Assembly (NCBI GenBank): GCA_051648365.1 | Contig: JBOFEZ010000034.1 | Span: 1 to 8,603 of the forward strand | From: JAGNZR01 sp051648365 | GTDB lineage: Bacteria > Fusobacteriota > Fusobacteriia > Fusobacteriales > Fusobacteriaceae | Direction: 5' to 3' | DNA length: 8,603 bases | Shown: in pieces, positions 1 to 7,313 of the stretch | Numbering within the stretch: the first letter of the stretch is position 1 | Layout: each line of letters begins with the position of its first letter | Notes under the pieces: generated by a model | The model's input: the letters and a program-made list of their open reading frames with translations, nothing else | Database searches by the model: none | What the model was told of the DNA's origin: nothing | Position numbers and translations under genes: made by a program

Positions 1-20
1 GAAAATTCATAGTTTTTTTT

Positions 21-45
21 GAAAAGCTAAGGCTTTTCTATTTTG
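21..45 (+). terminator. weak hairpin, possible rho-independent terminator
   Basis: A 7-bp perfect stem (GAAAAGC / GCTTTTC) with a TAAG loop spans 21-38 and is followed on the plus strand by TATTTTG. A run of eight T precedes it, which becomes an A tract for minus-strand transcripts, so the T-tail logic favours the plus strand only weakly. The stem has just three G-C type pairs. No plus-strand gene is visible upstream inside the window, so the assignment is tentative. The flanking bases up to about 155 hold nothing else I can identify. Confidence 0.25.
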
Positions 46-158
46 TCATATCTAAAAATTGAGTATTCAAGCTTTGACAAAAGAAAAAAGATCTGAAAAT
101 TAGATTGACTAAATTCCAAATCTTTATATATATCTTAAGTTGATGGCTATGGACGCTA

Positions 159-530
159 GGCCTTTACATAATCTTCTATGGGTTTTGAGTATCCATAATT
201 ACTTCTTCTTATTTTAAATCCTTATGCTAAAAGACCTTCTTTTCGCATAATAGTAGCAACTACTCTTTTATTAGTAGCTATTCCTTCGCTATACAATTGT
301 AAAGCAATTCTTGGAGAATCATAATTTTGATTGTGTTCATTAAAAACTCGATAAATCTCTTTAGTTAAATATTCACGCCTTAGTTTAATTTTTGATTTTA
401 CTTTTTTCAACCAGGAATAATATCCTGAAGTGCTCACGTTCAATAATTTAGCACTTTGTAAAACTGGAAATATTTTTGAATGTTTTTTTATAAATTCAAA
501 CCTTATTTCTTTTTTTACTTCACAAAGTGC
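159..530 (-). pseudogene. IS3-family transposase OrfB, N-terminal remnant
   Basis: In the -1 frame relative to orfA, an open stretch from 530 encodes a recognisable OrfB start: FIKKHSKIFPVLQSAKLLNV, then STSGYYSWLKK, as in the classic IS3 pattern of a short helix leading to SGYYxW. A helix-turn-helix region of the HTH_21 type follows (about EIYRVFNEH to MRKEGLLA). A TAA at 224-222 interrupts the frame exactly where OrfB normally continues. The same frame then reads GFKIRRSNYGYSKPIEDY before another stop at 158-156. The rve integrase core with its DDE triad, about two thirds of the protein, is missing. No ATG is present; a TTG at 443 is possible but would omit conserved residues, so translation was probably meant to depend on frameshifting from orfA. 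It is a non-functional relic. Confidence 0.8.
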
Positions 531-790
531 TCAAACTTTTTTAATATTTTATTTTTTATTTGAAGTTCTTTTATTTGCTGCTTTAAAACATACAAATTTA
601 TTTTATCAGATTTTCTAATACTGTTACCATTAAAAGCCTTATTTCCGTAATGATGAAATTCAGCTATCCATCTAGATATAATAGGTCTAGAAATATTACA
701 TTCCTTAGCGATTTGTCCTACTGTTACAATCTCTTTAAGAATATTATTGCATATTTTTAATTCAAAATCTTTATCATGTGTTTTTTTCAA
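515..790 (-). CDS. IS3-family transposase OrfA (helix-turn-helix protein)
   Basis: This 91-residue protein matches the typical OrfA size and layout. A helix-turn-helix lies at about residues 22-45 (VGQIAKECNISRPIISRWI), followed by a phenylalanine/glycine-containing linker and a leucine-zipper-like helix at about 66-88 rich in Leu, Ile and Lys. OrfA binds the element's terminal repeats and, by ribosomal frameshifting with orfB, supplies the N-terminus of the OrfAB transposase. The start is a TTG at 790, preceded by an AAAGAAG stretch that could be its ribosome-binding site; an ATG in the preferred position is absent. An A-AAA-AAG heptamer occurs in frame near the C-terminus, but the -1 frame meets a TGA at 533-531 soon after it, so frameshifting there would not give a fused product. 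The gene is intact in length but belongs to a broken element. Confidence 0.75.
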   Translation of the reverse strand: MKKTHDKDFELKICNNILKEIVTVGQIAKECNISRPIISRWIAEFHHYGNKAFNGNSIRKSDKINLYVLKQQIKELQIKNKILKKFEHFVK

Positions 791-804
791 GTCGACTTCT
801 TTGG

Positions 805-823
805 TAATTTAACCTAGTGTCCA
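805..823 (-). repeat. putative left terminal inverted repeat of the IS3-family element
   Basis: Read on the minus strand from 823, the sequence starts TGGACACTAGGTTAAATT. It sits just upstream of orfA, where the left terminal repeat of an IS3-family element is expected. The partner repeat is not present in the window, so the call rests on position and the 5'-TG end alone. It lies 11 nt from the phosphorylase stop codon. Confidence 0.45.
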
Positions 824-834
824 CTAAATTTTAT

Positions 835-2517
835 CTACTTGATCCACATAAATTCATAAGGTTTTAAAGTGGTTTCTCTCTCAATTGGTTTACCAGTTAG
901 AAGATTCTTTCCAGTAAGATTGGAATCTATTTTCTTTTCATTGCATGTAATATTTACTAAGAAAGTAATTTTAGCGTCCTCAAAAGTTCTTTCAAGAGCA
1001 AAAACATCTTTTCCAAAATCTAAAACATTTTGATAACCATAAGGGGAAAAAGCTTTTTCAGATTTTCTTATACTGATTATATCTTTAAGTCCGTTAAAAA
1101 TATTTTTTCTTCTTAGATCAGATTGGAGTTCAGTTTCTATTTTTTCAAGAGAAAACTTCTCTCTATTTATCCTTCTATTTATTCCAGATTCCTCTAATCC
1201 TACGTAGTCATTTGTTGATCCCAGAAGAGAATGATAATATAGAGCTGGAACTCCTACCATGGAAAGCAAGATTCCGTTGGCTGCCATAAATTTATTTACT
1301 TTAGTTTCGAGTTCCAAATCTTCATTTCTATTTATCAAGGCATCGAAATAGTTGATGTTGAGCTCATATACAGACTTTGAGCCATCTGGATTATTTTTAT
1401 ATGAAACTTTACCACCATTTTCCACAACTTTATCTACGATTACCTGTCTTTCCTCAACACTCAATATTCCCTCAGTAGGTCTCATTCCTATACCATCATG
1501 ACTGGCTAGAAAATTGAAGTATGTTGCATTTTCTCCTACTCTGTCAATGGTCTTAGCCCAGTTGTTTATTTTTTCAGAGTTATGGGTTGTAAGGGTGTGA
1601 AGAACAAGAGGAGGAAGTGTGAATTGATAAACCATATTAGCTTCATCGTTTCCATTTCCAAAATAGCTGATATTTTCAAGGTGGGGAACATTAGTTTCTG
1701 TTATTATCTGAGTATTAGGCTTTAGATAATCCAGTATCTCTCTCCAAATTTTTATAATTTCGTGAGTCTCCTTCAGATGCATACAGTTTGTTCCAGAAAT
1801 TTTCCACATAAATCCTATAGCATCCAACCTTATACTTGTAGCACCATTAAATGCATACTCAATCAAAATCTCTGTCATTTCTATAAAAAGAGGGAAATGC
1901 TGAAAGTTTAAATCTACCTGATCCTCACTAAAAGTTGTCCACGCTGTTTTTTTACCATTTTTTCCCTGGTAGCTATGGAATAGCGGCGATGTTCTCGGTC
2001 TTACCACAATTTCAGAATCAAAGTTTGGATCAAAGGGAATGAAATAATTCCTGTATTTTTCCTCACCATTAAGGTAGCCTTTGAACCATTCACTAGATTT
2101 TGACATGTGATTTGCGACAAAATCATACATCAGTCTATATTTTTGAGAAAATCTATTTATGTTCTCCCATTCTCCAAGATTGGGATCTATTTTTCTATAA
2201 TCTACAACTGAAAAACCATCATCAGATGTGTATTCAAACATGGGAAGTATATGCACATCTGTAACCGTATCCTCCATATTATTCAGGAGAAATTTTTCAA
2301 GGGAATCCATTGTAGGTACACCTTTTTCGTAGATGCTATCTCCATAAGTTATGAGATATATGTTTTTTTCACTTATTCTTTGGGCTTTTTTCCATTCCTT
2401 TTTTTCCCAAGTTGAAATCATTTCTTCCATTTGAGATAGCATATTCTCATAAAAATTTTCTTTGTATATCTCTTTTAATCTCTTTTCTGTACTTTTTAAT
2501 AAATTTTTCTTATCCAT
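835..2517 (-). CDS. ycjM: GH13_18 glycoside phosphorylase, likely glucosylglycerate phosphorylase
   Basis: This 560-residue cytoplasmic enzyme belongs to the sucrose phosphorylase branch of the alpha-amylase superfamily. Visible landmarks are DFVANHMSKSSEWF (residues 132-145), the GKKTAWTTFSEDQVDLNF region (188-205), the nucleophile Asp232 in SIRLDAIGF, the acid/base Glu274 in ITETNVPH with ENISYFG following, and the transition-state Asp341 in FLASHDGIG. The C-terminus ends in a typical LKPYEFMWIK, so the protein is complete. Its length is close to that of E. coli YcjM, which converts glucosylglycerate and phosphate to glucose-1-phosphate and glycerate; sucrose phosphorylases are shorter. The start at 2517 is supported by a GGAG at 2523-2526 with a 5-nt spacer. 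It is the last gene of the PTS-mannosidase operon, 14 nt after the GH38 stop. The neighbours point to a glycerate-linked glycoside. Sucrose or sucrose-6'-phosphate phosphorylase activity remains possible, since the family contains both. No terminator follows; IS3 sequence begins 11 nt beyond. Confidence 0.88.
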   Translation of the reverse strand: MDKKNLLKSTEKRLKEIYKENFYENMLSQMEEMISTWEKKEWKKAQRISEKNIYLITYGDSIYEKGVPTMDSLEKFLLNNMEDTVTDVHILPMFEYTSDDGFSVVDYRKIDPNLGEWENINRFSQKYRLMYDFVANHMSKSSEWFKGYLNGEEKYRNYFIPFDPNFDSEIVVRPRTSPLFHSYQGKNGKKTAWTTFSEDQVDLNFQHFPLFIEMTEILIEYAFNGATSIRLDAIGFMWKISGTNCMHLKETHEIIKIWREILDYLKPNTQIITETNVPHLENISYFGNGNDEANMVYQFTLPPLVLHTLTTHNSEKINNWAKTIDRVGENATYFNFLASHDGIGMRPTEGILSVEERQVIVDKVVENGGKVSYKNNPDGSKSVYELNINYFDALINRNEDLELETKVNKFMAANGILLSMVGVPALYYHSLLGSTNDYVGLEESGINRRINREKFSLEKIETELQSDLRRKNIFNGLKDIISIRKSEKAFSPYGYQNVLDFGKDVFALERTFEDAKITFLVNITCNEKKIDSNLTGKNLLTGKPIERETTLKPYEFMWIK

Positions 2518-2531
2518 GTCTTCTCCAATGT

Positions 2532-5096
2532 TTAAAGTTTAAATGTCTTATATGATTTAGCTTTTATTTCAAACTGCTTTCCTAATCCGATTTTATCTTC
2601 TTTAAGATTAACTTCTTCCACATTTTCTTCAAATGAAAGCAATTGTGCTTCATCGCCCGGATTGAATAATCTTACAATAGTTCCCTGATCTTTATGGGCT
2701 TTTTTACAAACTGAAACAAACAGATTTTCGTTCTCAATATTAAAAATTTCTTTTTCTGAGTCTGCTTTTAAAACAGGCAGAGGTATTTCAAATCTTTCAA
2801 CTCTTTCTTCAAAGGTATTGAGATTTTGAAGATGGTAAGATGTTTCTCCTCTCTGGTACTCATCTAGGAATCTATAATTTTCATATATATTGACTTTAGA
2901 GGTAAATGAAAGGGCATAGTTGAATAGAAGTTCTCCTTTCATCTGAGCATCTGGAGTACAGACTACCTTATTATTGATTCCAGATGCTCTTCCAGGTCTC
3001 CAGAGAAGATTATCTTTCCCCAGCAGGCCTACACTTCTGAATAAAGTTACTGCCAAGTCCGTTTTTAAAATCTCATACTCTTTGAGTCCTTCAGTATAAA
3101 ACCCTAGAACTTTCTTCTCATCGTAAATAACAACCATATTTTCCATATTATAAATAGGAACCGGAGCTTCTGCATATCCTTTTTCTCTCCAATTTTGCAT
3201 TCTGTCCTCTTTAACAGGATGTTTAACTAGTGAAAAACCGCTGTCGCTATATGAGTTGGCAAACTTTTCAAGATTACCCTTTATAATAGTCCTAAGTCTA
3301 TGATTTTCTTCTCTATTATGTATTTTATGGGTTATGTTTATAAGTTCAGAATCCTCTTTCAAATCTATGATAGTTTGAATATGGAATTCCCTCATTCCTC
3401 TGAACTCTGTTATGAAATGTCCATTTTTAGAGTTTTCATTCTTTTCAAAACCTGAGAAACAGAGAGGAGTATCTCCTATTTTTGGAGAATAATCATATGA
3501 ATCTCCATCATCTGCAGAGCTCTCAAAACTTAAAAAATCTTCTATAATTTCATTTCTCTTTTTAATCAAGAGATTGAGTTTTTCATCTTTCAATTCTATT
3601 TTGTAAAACTTATTTTCAAGTGTGTTTCCAACATCTATCTGAGAGTTGGTCTCTTCCGGATCACCTTCATTGACAAAGAGAGTAGCATATGAAAGTCCTT
3701 CTAATCCAAGGTCTTTTAATAAAACATGACTTCTGTAATAACCAGGTAATTCCTCTTCAACTTCTCCTGTCGCAGTGACAACTACCCTCTTTCCACCAGT
3801 TATATATTGAGAATTAGTAATTGAGAACTCTAATTTTTTTCCATCTAAATGAGAAATATACGGATACTGACTTTTGGTAAAAATTACAGCTTCATAATAT
3901 TTCTTTCCTGGCTTTGGAAGAGTATTAAAGATAGTCAGAATATTATTTTTTCCCAATTTCTTTGAAATTCCCGTAACAATTTGTTTTTTTATCATGTTGA
4001 TGTTGGCATCTACAACTCTCTCTACTTTTTCTAATCTAGAAAGGATATCCCTATTTGTTGAGTCAGAGTTGCATCCTCCAATACTGTCATGAGCATGTAC
4101 GTCAAAAAGCTGTTTCCAACAATAATCTATCCAAGCCTGAGGATAATTCAGTGAGTTACTAGTTCCTATCAGTGCAAGAGGTTCAAGTATCCTTAAAATC
4201 TTGTTTTCAACTCTTGAGTTCAGAAACTTTATATCATATCTTTGAGAACCTATAGTTCTATGAATTCTAGATTTTTGACATCCTCTCAATTCTCCACTGA
4301 TTGTATTTTTAAAGTCAGATTTATTCCAGGTATCCTGTATAAAATCCTCATAGTTCGAAAGAATAAATTCATATCCCAATTTTTTTTCATTAAGTTCTTC
4401 TATTATTTTCGGAAATTCTTCCCTTATAAGTACCTGATCTCCACCAGCAGGAAGCAGAAGATTATCTGAATCTCTGTTTAATTTTGCTAACTTTTCTAGC
4501 ATCGGTAAAAGTTTCTCTTTAATATATTCATCTGATGATTCCAAAAATTTCCCAGGTCCATATCCCAAAAATATGTTGTTAGTAGTTATTTTTTCTCCGT
4601 CTGGTGACACCCAGTTAAAGTTTAAATTTTCACACAATTGATCATTATAAATACCTCTTTGAAGAATGGAACTCTTTATATTAAATCCCCTAAAGATAGA
4701 AGGTAAATATTGGTTTTGTCCAAAAATGTCAGGCAAATATCCAACGTTCATAGAATGTCCAAATTTTTCACAGATAGTGATTCCATAAAGAAGGTTACGG
4801 ATAACGGATTCTTTATTCACAAGAAGTGAATCAGTTTGGGTATACCAAGGTCCGACAAATATTCTTTTCTCCCTTATAAGAGCAGATAATCTCTCAAAAT
4901 TTTGAGGGTATATTTTCATATATTCATCAAGTATTGATGCTTGAGCATCAAAAGAATATGATGAAAATTTTTCATGATTTTCTAAAAAAATTATAAGGTG
5001 AGTTAGGTTTTCTCCAAGGAGGATATTTGAATCTTCTAAGTTAAAATACCATTCCCTATCCCAGTGTGAATGAGGTACAACATAGACCTTTTTCAT
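2532..5096 (-). CDS. mngB: GH38 alpha-mannosidase, MngB-like (6-phospho-mannosylglycerate hydrolase)
   Basis: This 854-residue cytoplasmic glycosidase is near the size of E. coli MngB, which splits 2-O-(6-phospho-mannosyl)-glycerate into mannose-6-phosphate and glycerate. The zinc site of GH38 is readable: His11 and Asp13 in VPHSHWDREW, Asp123 in GYLPDIFGQ (also the nucleophile), and His336 in FDVHAHDSIGGC. Residues about 1-260 form the catalytic GH38 barrel, about 270-350 the middle helical domain, and the rest the C-terminal beta-sandwich domains typical of the family. There is no signal peptide, consistent with an intracellular phosphorylated substrate. The ATG at 5096 is 3 nt after the PTS stop codon, and its GGAG ribosome-binding site overlaps the last PTS codons, so the two are probably translationally coupled. 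Pairing with a fused fructose-type PTS is the same arrangement as mngAB. Family assignment is firm; the exact substrate is inferred from context. Confidence 0.92.
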   Translation of the reverse strand: MKKVYVVPHSHWDREWYFNLEDSNILLGENLTHLIIFLENHEKFSSYSFDAQASILDEYMKIYPQNFERLSALIREKRIFVGPWYTQTDSLLVNKESVIRNLLYGITICEKFGHSMNVGYLPDIFGQNQYLPSIFRGFNIKSSILQRGIYNDQLCENLNFNWVSPDGEKITTNNIFLGYGPGKFLESSDEYIKEKLLPMLEKLAKLNRDSDNLLLPAGGDQVLIREEFPKIIEELNEKKLGYEFILSNYEDFIQDTWNKSDFKNTISGELRGCQKSRIHRTIGSQRYDIKFLNSRVENKILRILEPLALIGTSNSLNYPQAWIDYCWKQLFDVHAHDSIGGCNSDSTNRDILSRLEKVERVVDANINMIKKQIVTGISKKLGKNNILTIFNTLPKPGKKYYEAVIFTKSQYPYISHLDGKKLEFSITNSQYITGGKRVVVTATGEVEEELPGYYRSHVLLKDLGLEGLSYATLFVNEGDPEETNSQIDVGNTLENKFYKIELKDEKLNLLIKKRNEIIEDFLSFESSADDGDSYDYSPKIGDTPLCFSGFEKNENSKNGHFITEFRGMREFHIQTIIDLKEDSELINITHKIHNREENHRLRTIIKGNLEKFANSYSDSGFSLVKHPVKEDRMQNWREKGYAEAPVPIYNMENMVVIYDEKKVLGFYTEGLKEYEILKTDLAVTLFRSVGLLGKDNLLWRPGRASGINNKVVCTPDAQMKGELLFNYALSFTSKVNIYENYRFLDEYQRGETSYHLQNLNTFEERVERFEIPLPVLKADSEKEIFNIENENLFVSVCKKAHKDQGTIVRLFNPGDEAQLLSFEENVEEVNLKEDKIGLGKQFEIKAKSYKTFKL

Positions 5097-5099
5097 AAA

Positions 5100-7058
5100 T
5101 TAAACTCCTTTTTTCTCTTCTCTTTTTATAAGGTAGAATCTTACGAAAATATTCGAAATAGCGATAAATAAAGCTCCTACAGTAAGACCTGTAAAATATG
5201 CTGTAAAGTTTGTTACAAGTGGCCATCCCCATATAGCTGGAAGAGGAAGCCATTGGACAGCTCCTAAAGAAACAGCAGTAACAGCACCCAAAACAGCTCC
5301 AATTATGTTAAGAGGTATAGTTATAAAGGGATTTTGGATCATGAAAGGAATAGCTCCCTCACTGATTGCTATAAATCCAAGAAGAATTGAAGTTTCTCCT
5401 ACAACTTTAAGATCATCACTAAATACTCTTCTTCCTACAATATGTTTATCGATGACAGTTGCAAGTCCTAATCCGATAGGAGGAATTACAATTGCTAAAA
5501 CTCTAGGTGTAAGAGGGAATATTTTATCAGCAGCAAGTCCTATAGCTATTGCTCCAGCTGCTTTATTTATCGGTCCTCCAAGATCAAAAGCTGTACAAGC
5601 TGCTATTATTGATGAAAGAAGAACTGCACCAGAGGCATCGGTAGCCTTTATAACTTCCATAAGCATCTTATTTAATGCACCAAATACAGGATCTACAAAA
5701 TATAAATTGGCAATCAAGATAGCAATTGAACTTATTGCAGGTATAATTAACATAGGTTTCATAGCATTTAAATTCTTTGTTACCTTTATCTTGTCATTTG
5801 CAATTTTTGAAACATAACCTGCAATAATACCAAGTATAATTGCGCCAAAGAATCCAGATGGAACTTGTCCCTTCATATTCCAAAAAGTGTGATGAAGTCC
5901 TCCGGCAAAAGCTCCACCCACAAGTCCAGAAACTAAAGCTGTTTTTCCAGCGATAGAAAATGCCAAATATGCAGAAAATATAGGATACATAAATTTATAT
6001 ATTAGTCCACCAAATTTGTCCATATGGTGAAGAAGAGAAATAATTTTATTTGGGTTAACAGCATTTTCTGCTGCTCCAAGGGTTTGAACAATTCCAAAGG
6101 GGATAGCTCCAAGTTTTGCAATTCCCATCATAAGACCACCGGCAACAATGACTGGAATCATATACGATAATCCAGTCATAATTCCCTGCATCATCTCTTG
6201 GCAGATCCCCCTATTTTCTTCTGAATATTCAGAATCTTTCTCTACATTAACAATGCCTTCTGGATTATTCAGTGCTTTTTCAATTATTCCCTTGGCATTT
6301 TTTAGGGGTTCTGCAACTCTTACCTTCACATAATTTTTTCCATTATATCTATCTATATCCTTTGCCGCTATATCTGTGGCAAAAATAACAGCATCAGCAT
6401 TTTTTATCTGTTCTTTTGTATGCTTATCCTCAATTCCATTGGCCCCTTGTTTTTCAGTAAGTACAGTTATTCCAAGCTCTCTTCCAGCTTTTTCCAAAGC
6501 TTCTGCTGCCATATATGTGTGTGCAATACCTGTTGCACAAGCTGTTATGGCAACTATAGTTTTTCCAGTAGAGTTAGTAAATTCTGATTTATCTTCATTT
6601 TCCACATGGTATATAACTTCTAGAAGTTCTTTTTTAGTTTTTGATTTTTTTAGTTTATCTAGGAAGCCCTCTTTCATAAATGAAGTTGTAAGTTTCGTTA
6701 ATACCTCTATATGAGTTGACCCCTTCTCAGCTTCAGGTATAGCAATAAGAAAAACAAGGTCTACCATATTATCTTCATCTACAGATTCCCAAGATGAAAT
6801 TGGAGTATTTAACCTTGCTACAGCCAATGTAGCTTTTTTCACAGATTTAGATTTTCCATGTGGAATCGCCAATCCTTCTTCAAGACCTGTAGGAGAAATA
6901 GCTTCTCTTTCCATAACTGCTCCTAAAAAATCAGCTTTAGATAGCAGTGCACCCTCCTGATCCATTTGTTCAACTAATGCCTCTATTATGTCTTTTTTTT
7001 CTATCAAATCACAATTTAGTAAAATCAGATTCTCATTAATTAAATTTTTAAATTTCAT
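5100..7058 (-). CDS. mngA: PTS fructose-family EIIABC permease, MngA-like (mannosylglycerate)
   Basis: This 652-residue fused permease has domain order EIIA-EIIB-EIIC, the same as E. coli MngA at nearly the same length. EIIA (about 1-150) carries the phospho-accepting His67 in GLAIPHGKS. EIIB (about 165-265) starts IVAITACATGIAHTYMAAEAL with phospho-cysteine Cys174. EIIC (about 288-645) is strongly hydrophobic with many membrane helices and shows the fructose-type signatures FDLGGPINKAAGA (491-503) and ISEGAIPF (565-572). It takes a sugar across the inner membrane and phosphorylates it using HPr phosphate. The start at 7058 is preceded by AGGGGG with a 5-nt spacer. It is the first gene of the operon and divergent from a PTS regulator. 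The adjoining GH38 makes 2-O-mannosylglycerate the best substrate guess, perhaps with glucosylglycerate too; fructose or mannitol cannot be excluded from the sequence alone. Confidence 0.9.
   Translation of the reverse strand: MKFKNLINENLILLNCDLIEKKDIIEALVEQMDQEGALLSKADFLGAVMEREAISPTGLEEGLAIPHGKSKSVKKATLAVARLNTPISSWESVDEDNMVDLVFLIAIPEAEKGSTHIEVLTKLTTSFMKEGFLDKLKKSKTKKELLEVIYHVENEDKSEFTNSTGKTIVAITACATGIAHTYMAAEALEKAGRELGITVLTEKQGANGIEDKHTKEQIKNADAVIFATDIAAKDIDRYNGKNYVKVRVAEPLKNAKGIIEKALNNPEGIVNVEKDSEYSEENRGICQEMMQGIMTGLSYMIPVIVAGGLMMGIAKLGAIPFGIVQTLGAAENAVNPNKIISLLHHMDKFGGLIYKFMYPIFSAYLAFSIAGKTALVSGLVGGAFAGGLHHTFWNMKGQVPSGFFGAIILGIIAGYVSKIANDKIKVTKNLNAMKPMLIIPAISSIAILIANLYFVDPVFGALNKMLMEVIKATDASGAVLLSSIIAACTAFDLGGPINKAAGAIAIGLAADKIFPLTPRVLAIVIPPIGLGLATVIDKHIVGRRVFSDDLKVVGETSILLGFIAISEGAIPFMIQNPFITIPLNIIGAVLGAVTAVSLGAVQWLPLPAIWGWPLVTNFTAYFTGLTVGALFIAISNIFVRFYLIKREEKKGV
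5105..5108 (-). promoter_or_regulatory. GH38 ribosome-binding site inside the PTS gene end
   Basis: On the minus strand GGAG lies within the final GGA-GTT codons of the permease gene, 8 nt before the mannosidase ATG at 5096. Ribosomes finishing the permease end almost on top of this site, which supports translational coupling of transporter and hydrolase. Confidence 0.75.
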
Positions 7059-7085
7059 ATTATCCCCCTTTTTAGAATTAAATTG

Positions 7086-7113
7086 ACCATATTTCGATAT
7101 ACTACAATGTTAA
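7086..7113 (-). promoter_or_regulatory. candidate promoter of the PTS operon
   Basis: On the minus strand TTAACA (7113-7108) is followed after 16 nt by TATGGT (7091-7086). This would start transcription near 7079 and give a leader of about 20 nt before the permease ATG. The -35 hexamer lies inside a perfect palindrome, AATGTTAACATT (7106-7117). The -10 match is only four of six, so this is a proposal from pattern and position. Confidence 0.35.
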
Positions 7114-7118
7114 CATTT

Positions 7119-7249
7119 AAACATCATAAAAAAAAGAGACTATTTTTTTCAAATTAAAAGTGTTAAAATGGAAAAAAAAAGATTATAAAAGTACTTTTAA
7201 TGGTAAAATATAGTGAAAAAGTATTTTGAATCTTAAAAATATGATGTTT
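7119..7249. repeat. inverted pair of TATGATGTTT elements, candidate operators
   Basis: The 10-mer TATGATGTTT occurs on the minus strand at 7128-7119 and on the plus strand at 7240-7249. In both places it reads toward the gene it precedes, and the match extends to TATGATGTTT-R-AA. Each copy lies at or just upstream of the candidate -35 box of its own divergent promoter. This mirrored placement fits a shared operator for the divergent regulator, though short matches in AT-rich DNA can arise by chance. Confidence 0.4.
7156..7231 (+). repeat. three AAAAGT-headed repeats at 30-31 nt spacing
   Basis: Copies begin at 7156 (AAAAGTGTTAAAAT), 7187 (AAAAGTACTTTTAAT) and 7217 (AAAAGTATTTTGAAT). The second and third agree at 13 of 15 positions; the first is looser. 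The second copy is the core of a 14-bp perfect palindrome, TAAAAGTACTTTTA (7186-7199). Spacing of 30-31 nt is close to three helical turns, so bound proteins would face the same side. They lie between the two candidate promoters and may be activator sites for the PRD regulator. Confidence 0.35.
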
Positions 7250-7275
7250 GAACAGATCTCTTGGAGGGATATAGG
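7248..7275 (+). promoter_or_regulatory. candidate promoter of the regulator gene
   Basis: TTGAAC (7248-7253) and TATAGG (7270-7275) are separated by 16 nt, placing a start near 7281 and a leader of about 30 nt. Each box matches consensus at four of six positions. The -35 overlaps the end of the TATGATGTTT element, which would suit autoregulation. This is a low-certainty call. Confidence 0.3.
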
Positions 7276-7313
7276 GTCAATTTTTTTCAAAAAAAACGGG
7301 AAAGAGGTAACAG

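Larger units (their letters stand above)
156..823 (-). mobile_element. decayed IS3-family insertion sequence (partial)
   Basis: This minus-strand remnant has the IS3 layout: a terminal repeat candidate, orfA, then orfB in the -1 frame. Its outer end appears to be at 823, where the minus strand reads TGGACACTAGGTTAAATT, beginning with TG as IS3-family ends do. OrfA is a helix-turn-helix protein. OrfB homology covers only the N-terminal part of a transposase that is normally about 270-290 residues, and it contains stop codons. No DDE catalytic core and no right-hand terminal repeat are seen in positions 1-155. The element therefore looks truncated and immobile on its own. The boundary near 156 only marks where recognisable transposase coding fades; the true end is uncertain. 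Confidence 0.75.

Noticed and set aside
430..618. 62-residue plus-strand open frame
   Set aside because: It is antisense to the IS3 orfA/orfB junction and of AT-rich low complexity.
5056..5253. 65-residue minus-strand open frame overlapping the permease and mannosidase junction
   Set aside because: It is a shifted frame over two well-supported genes with no ribosome-binding site of its own and no family resemblance.
5305..5817. 170-residue open frame on the plus strand
   Set aside because: It lies wholly antisense to the EIIC membrane region of the permease, whose motifs are clear. The frame reflects the codon pattern of the opposite strand.
6376..6714. 112-residue plus-strand open frame with a hydrophobic look
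   Set aside because: It is antisense to the EIIA/EIIB region containing the phospho-cysteine and has no independent support.
7128..7149. A-run and T-run around GAGACTA as a terminator-like hairpin
   Set aside because: The stem would be only A-T pairs with no G-C core, and it lies between divergent promoters where no transcript should end.
7059..7313. Riboswitch or RNA antiterminator (RAT/BglG-type) in the divergent spacer
   Set aside because: The regulator has DNA-binding helix-turn-helix domains and no CAT RNA-binding domain, and no terminator hairpin is visible in either short leader.
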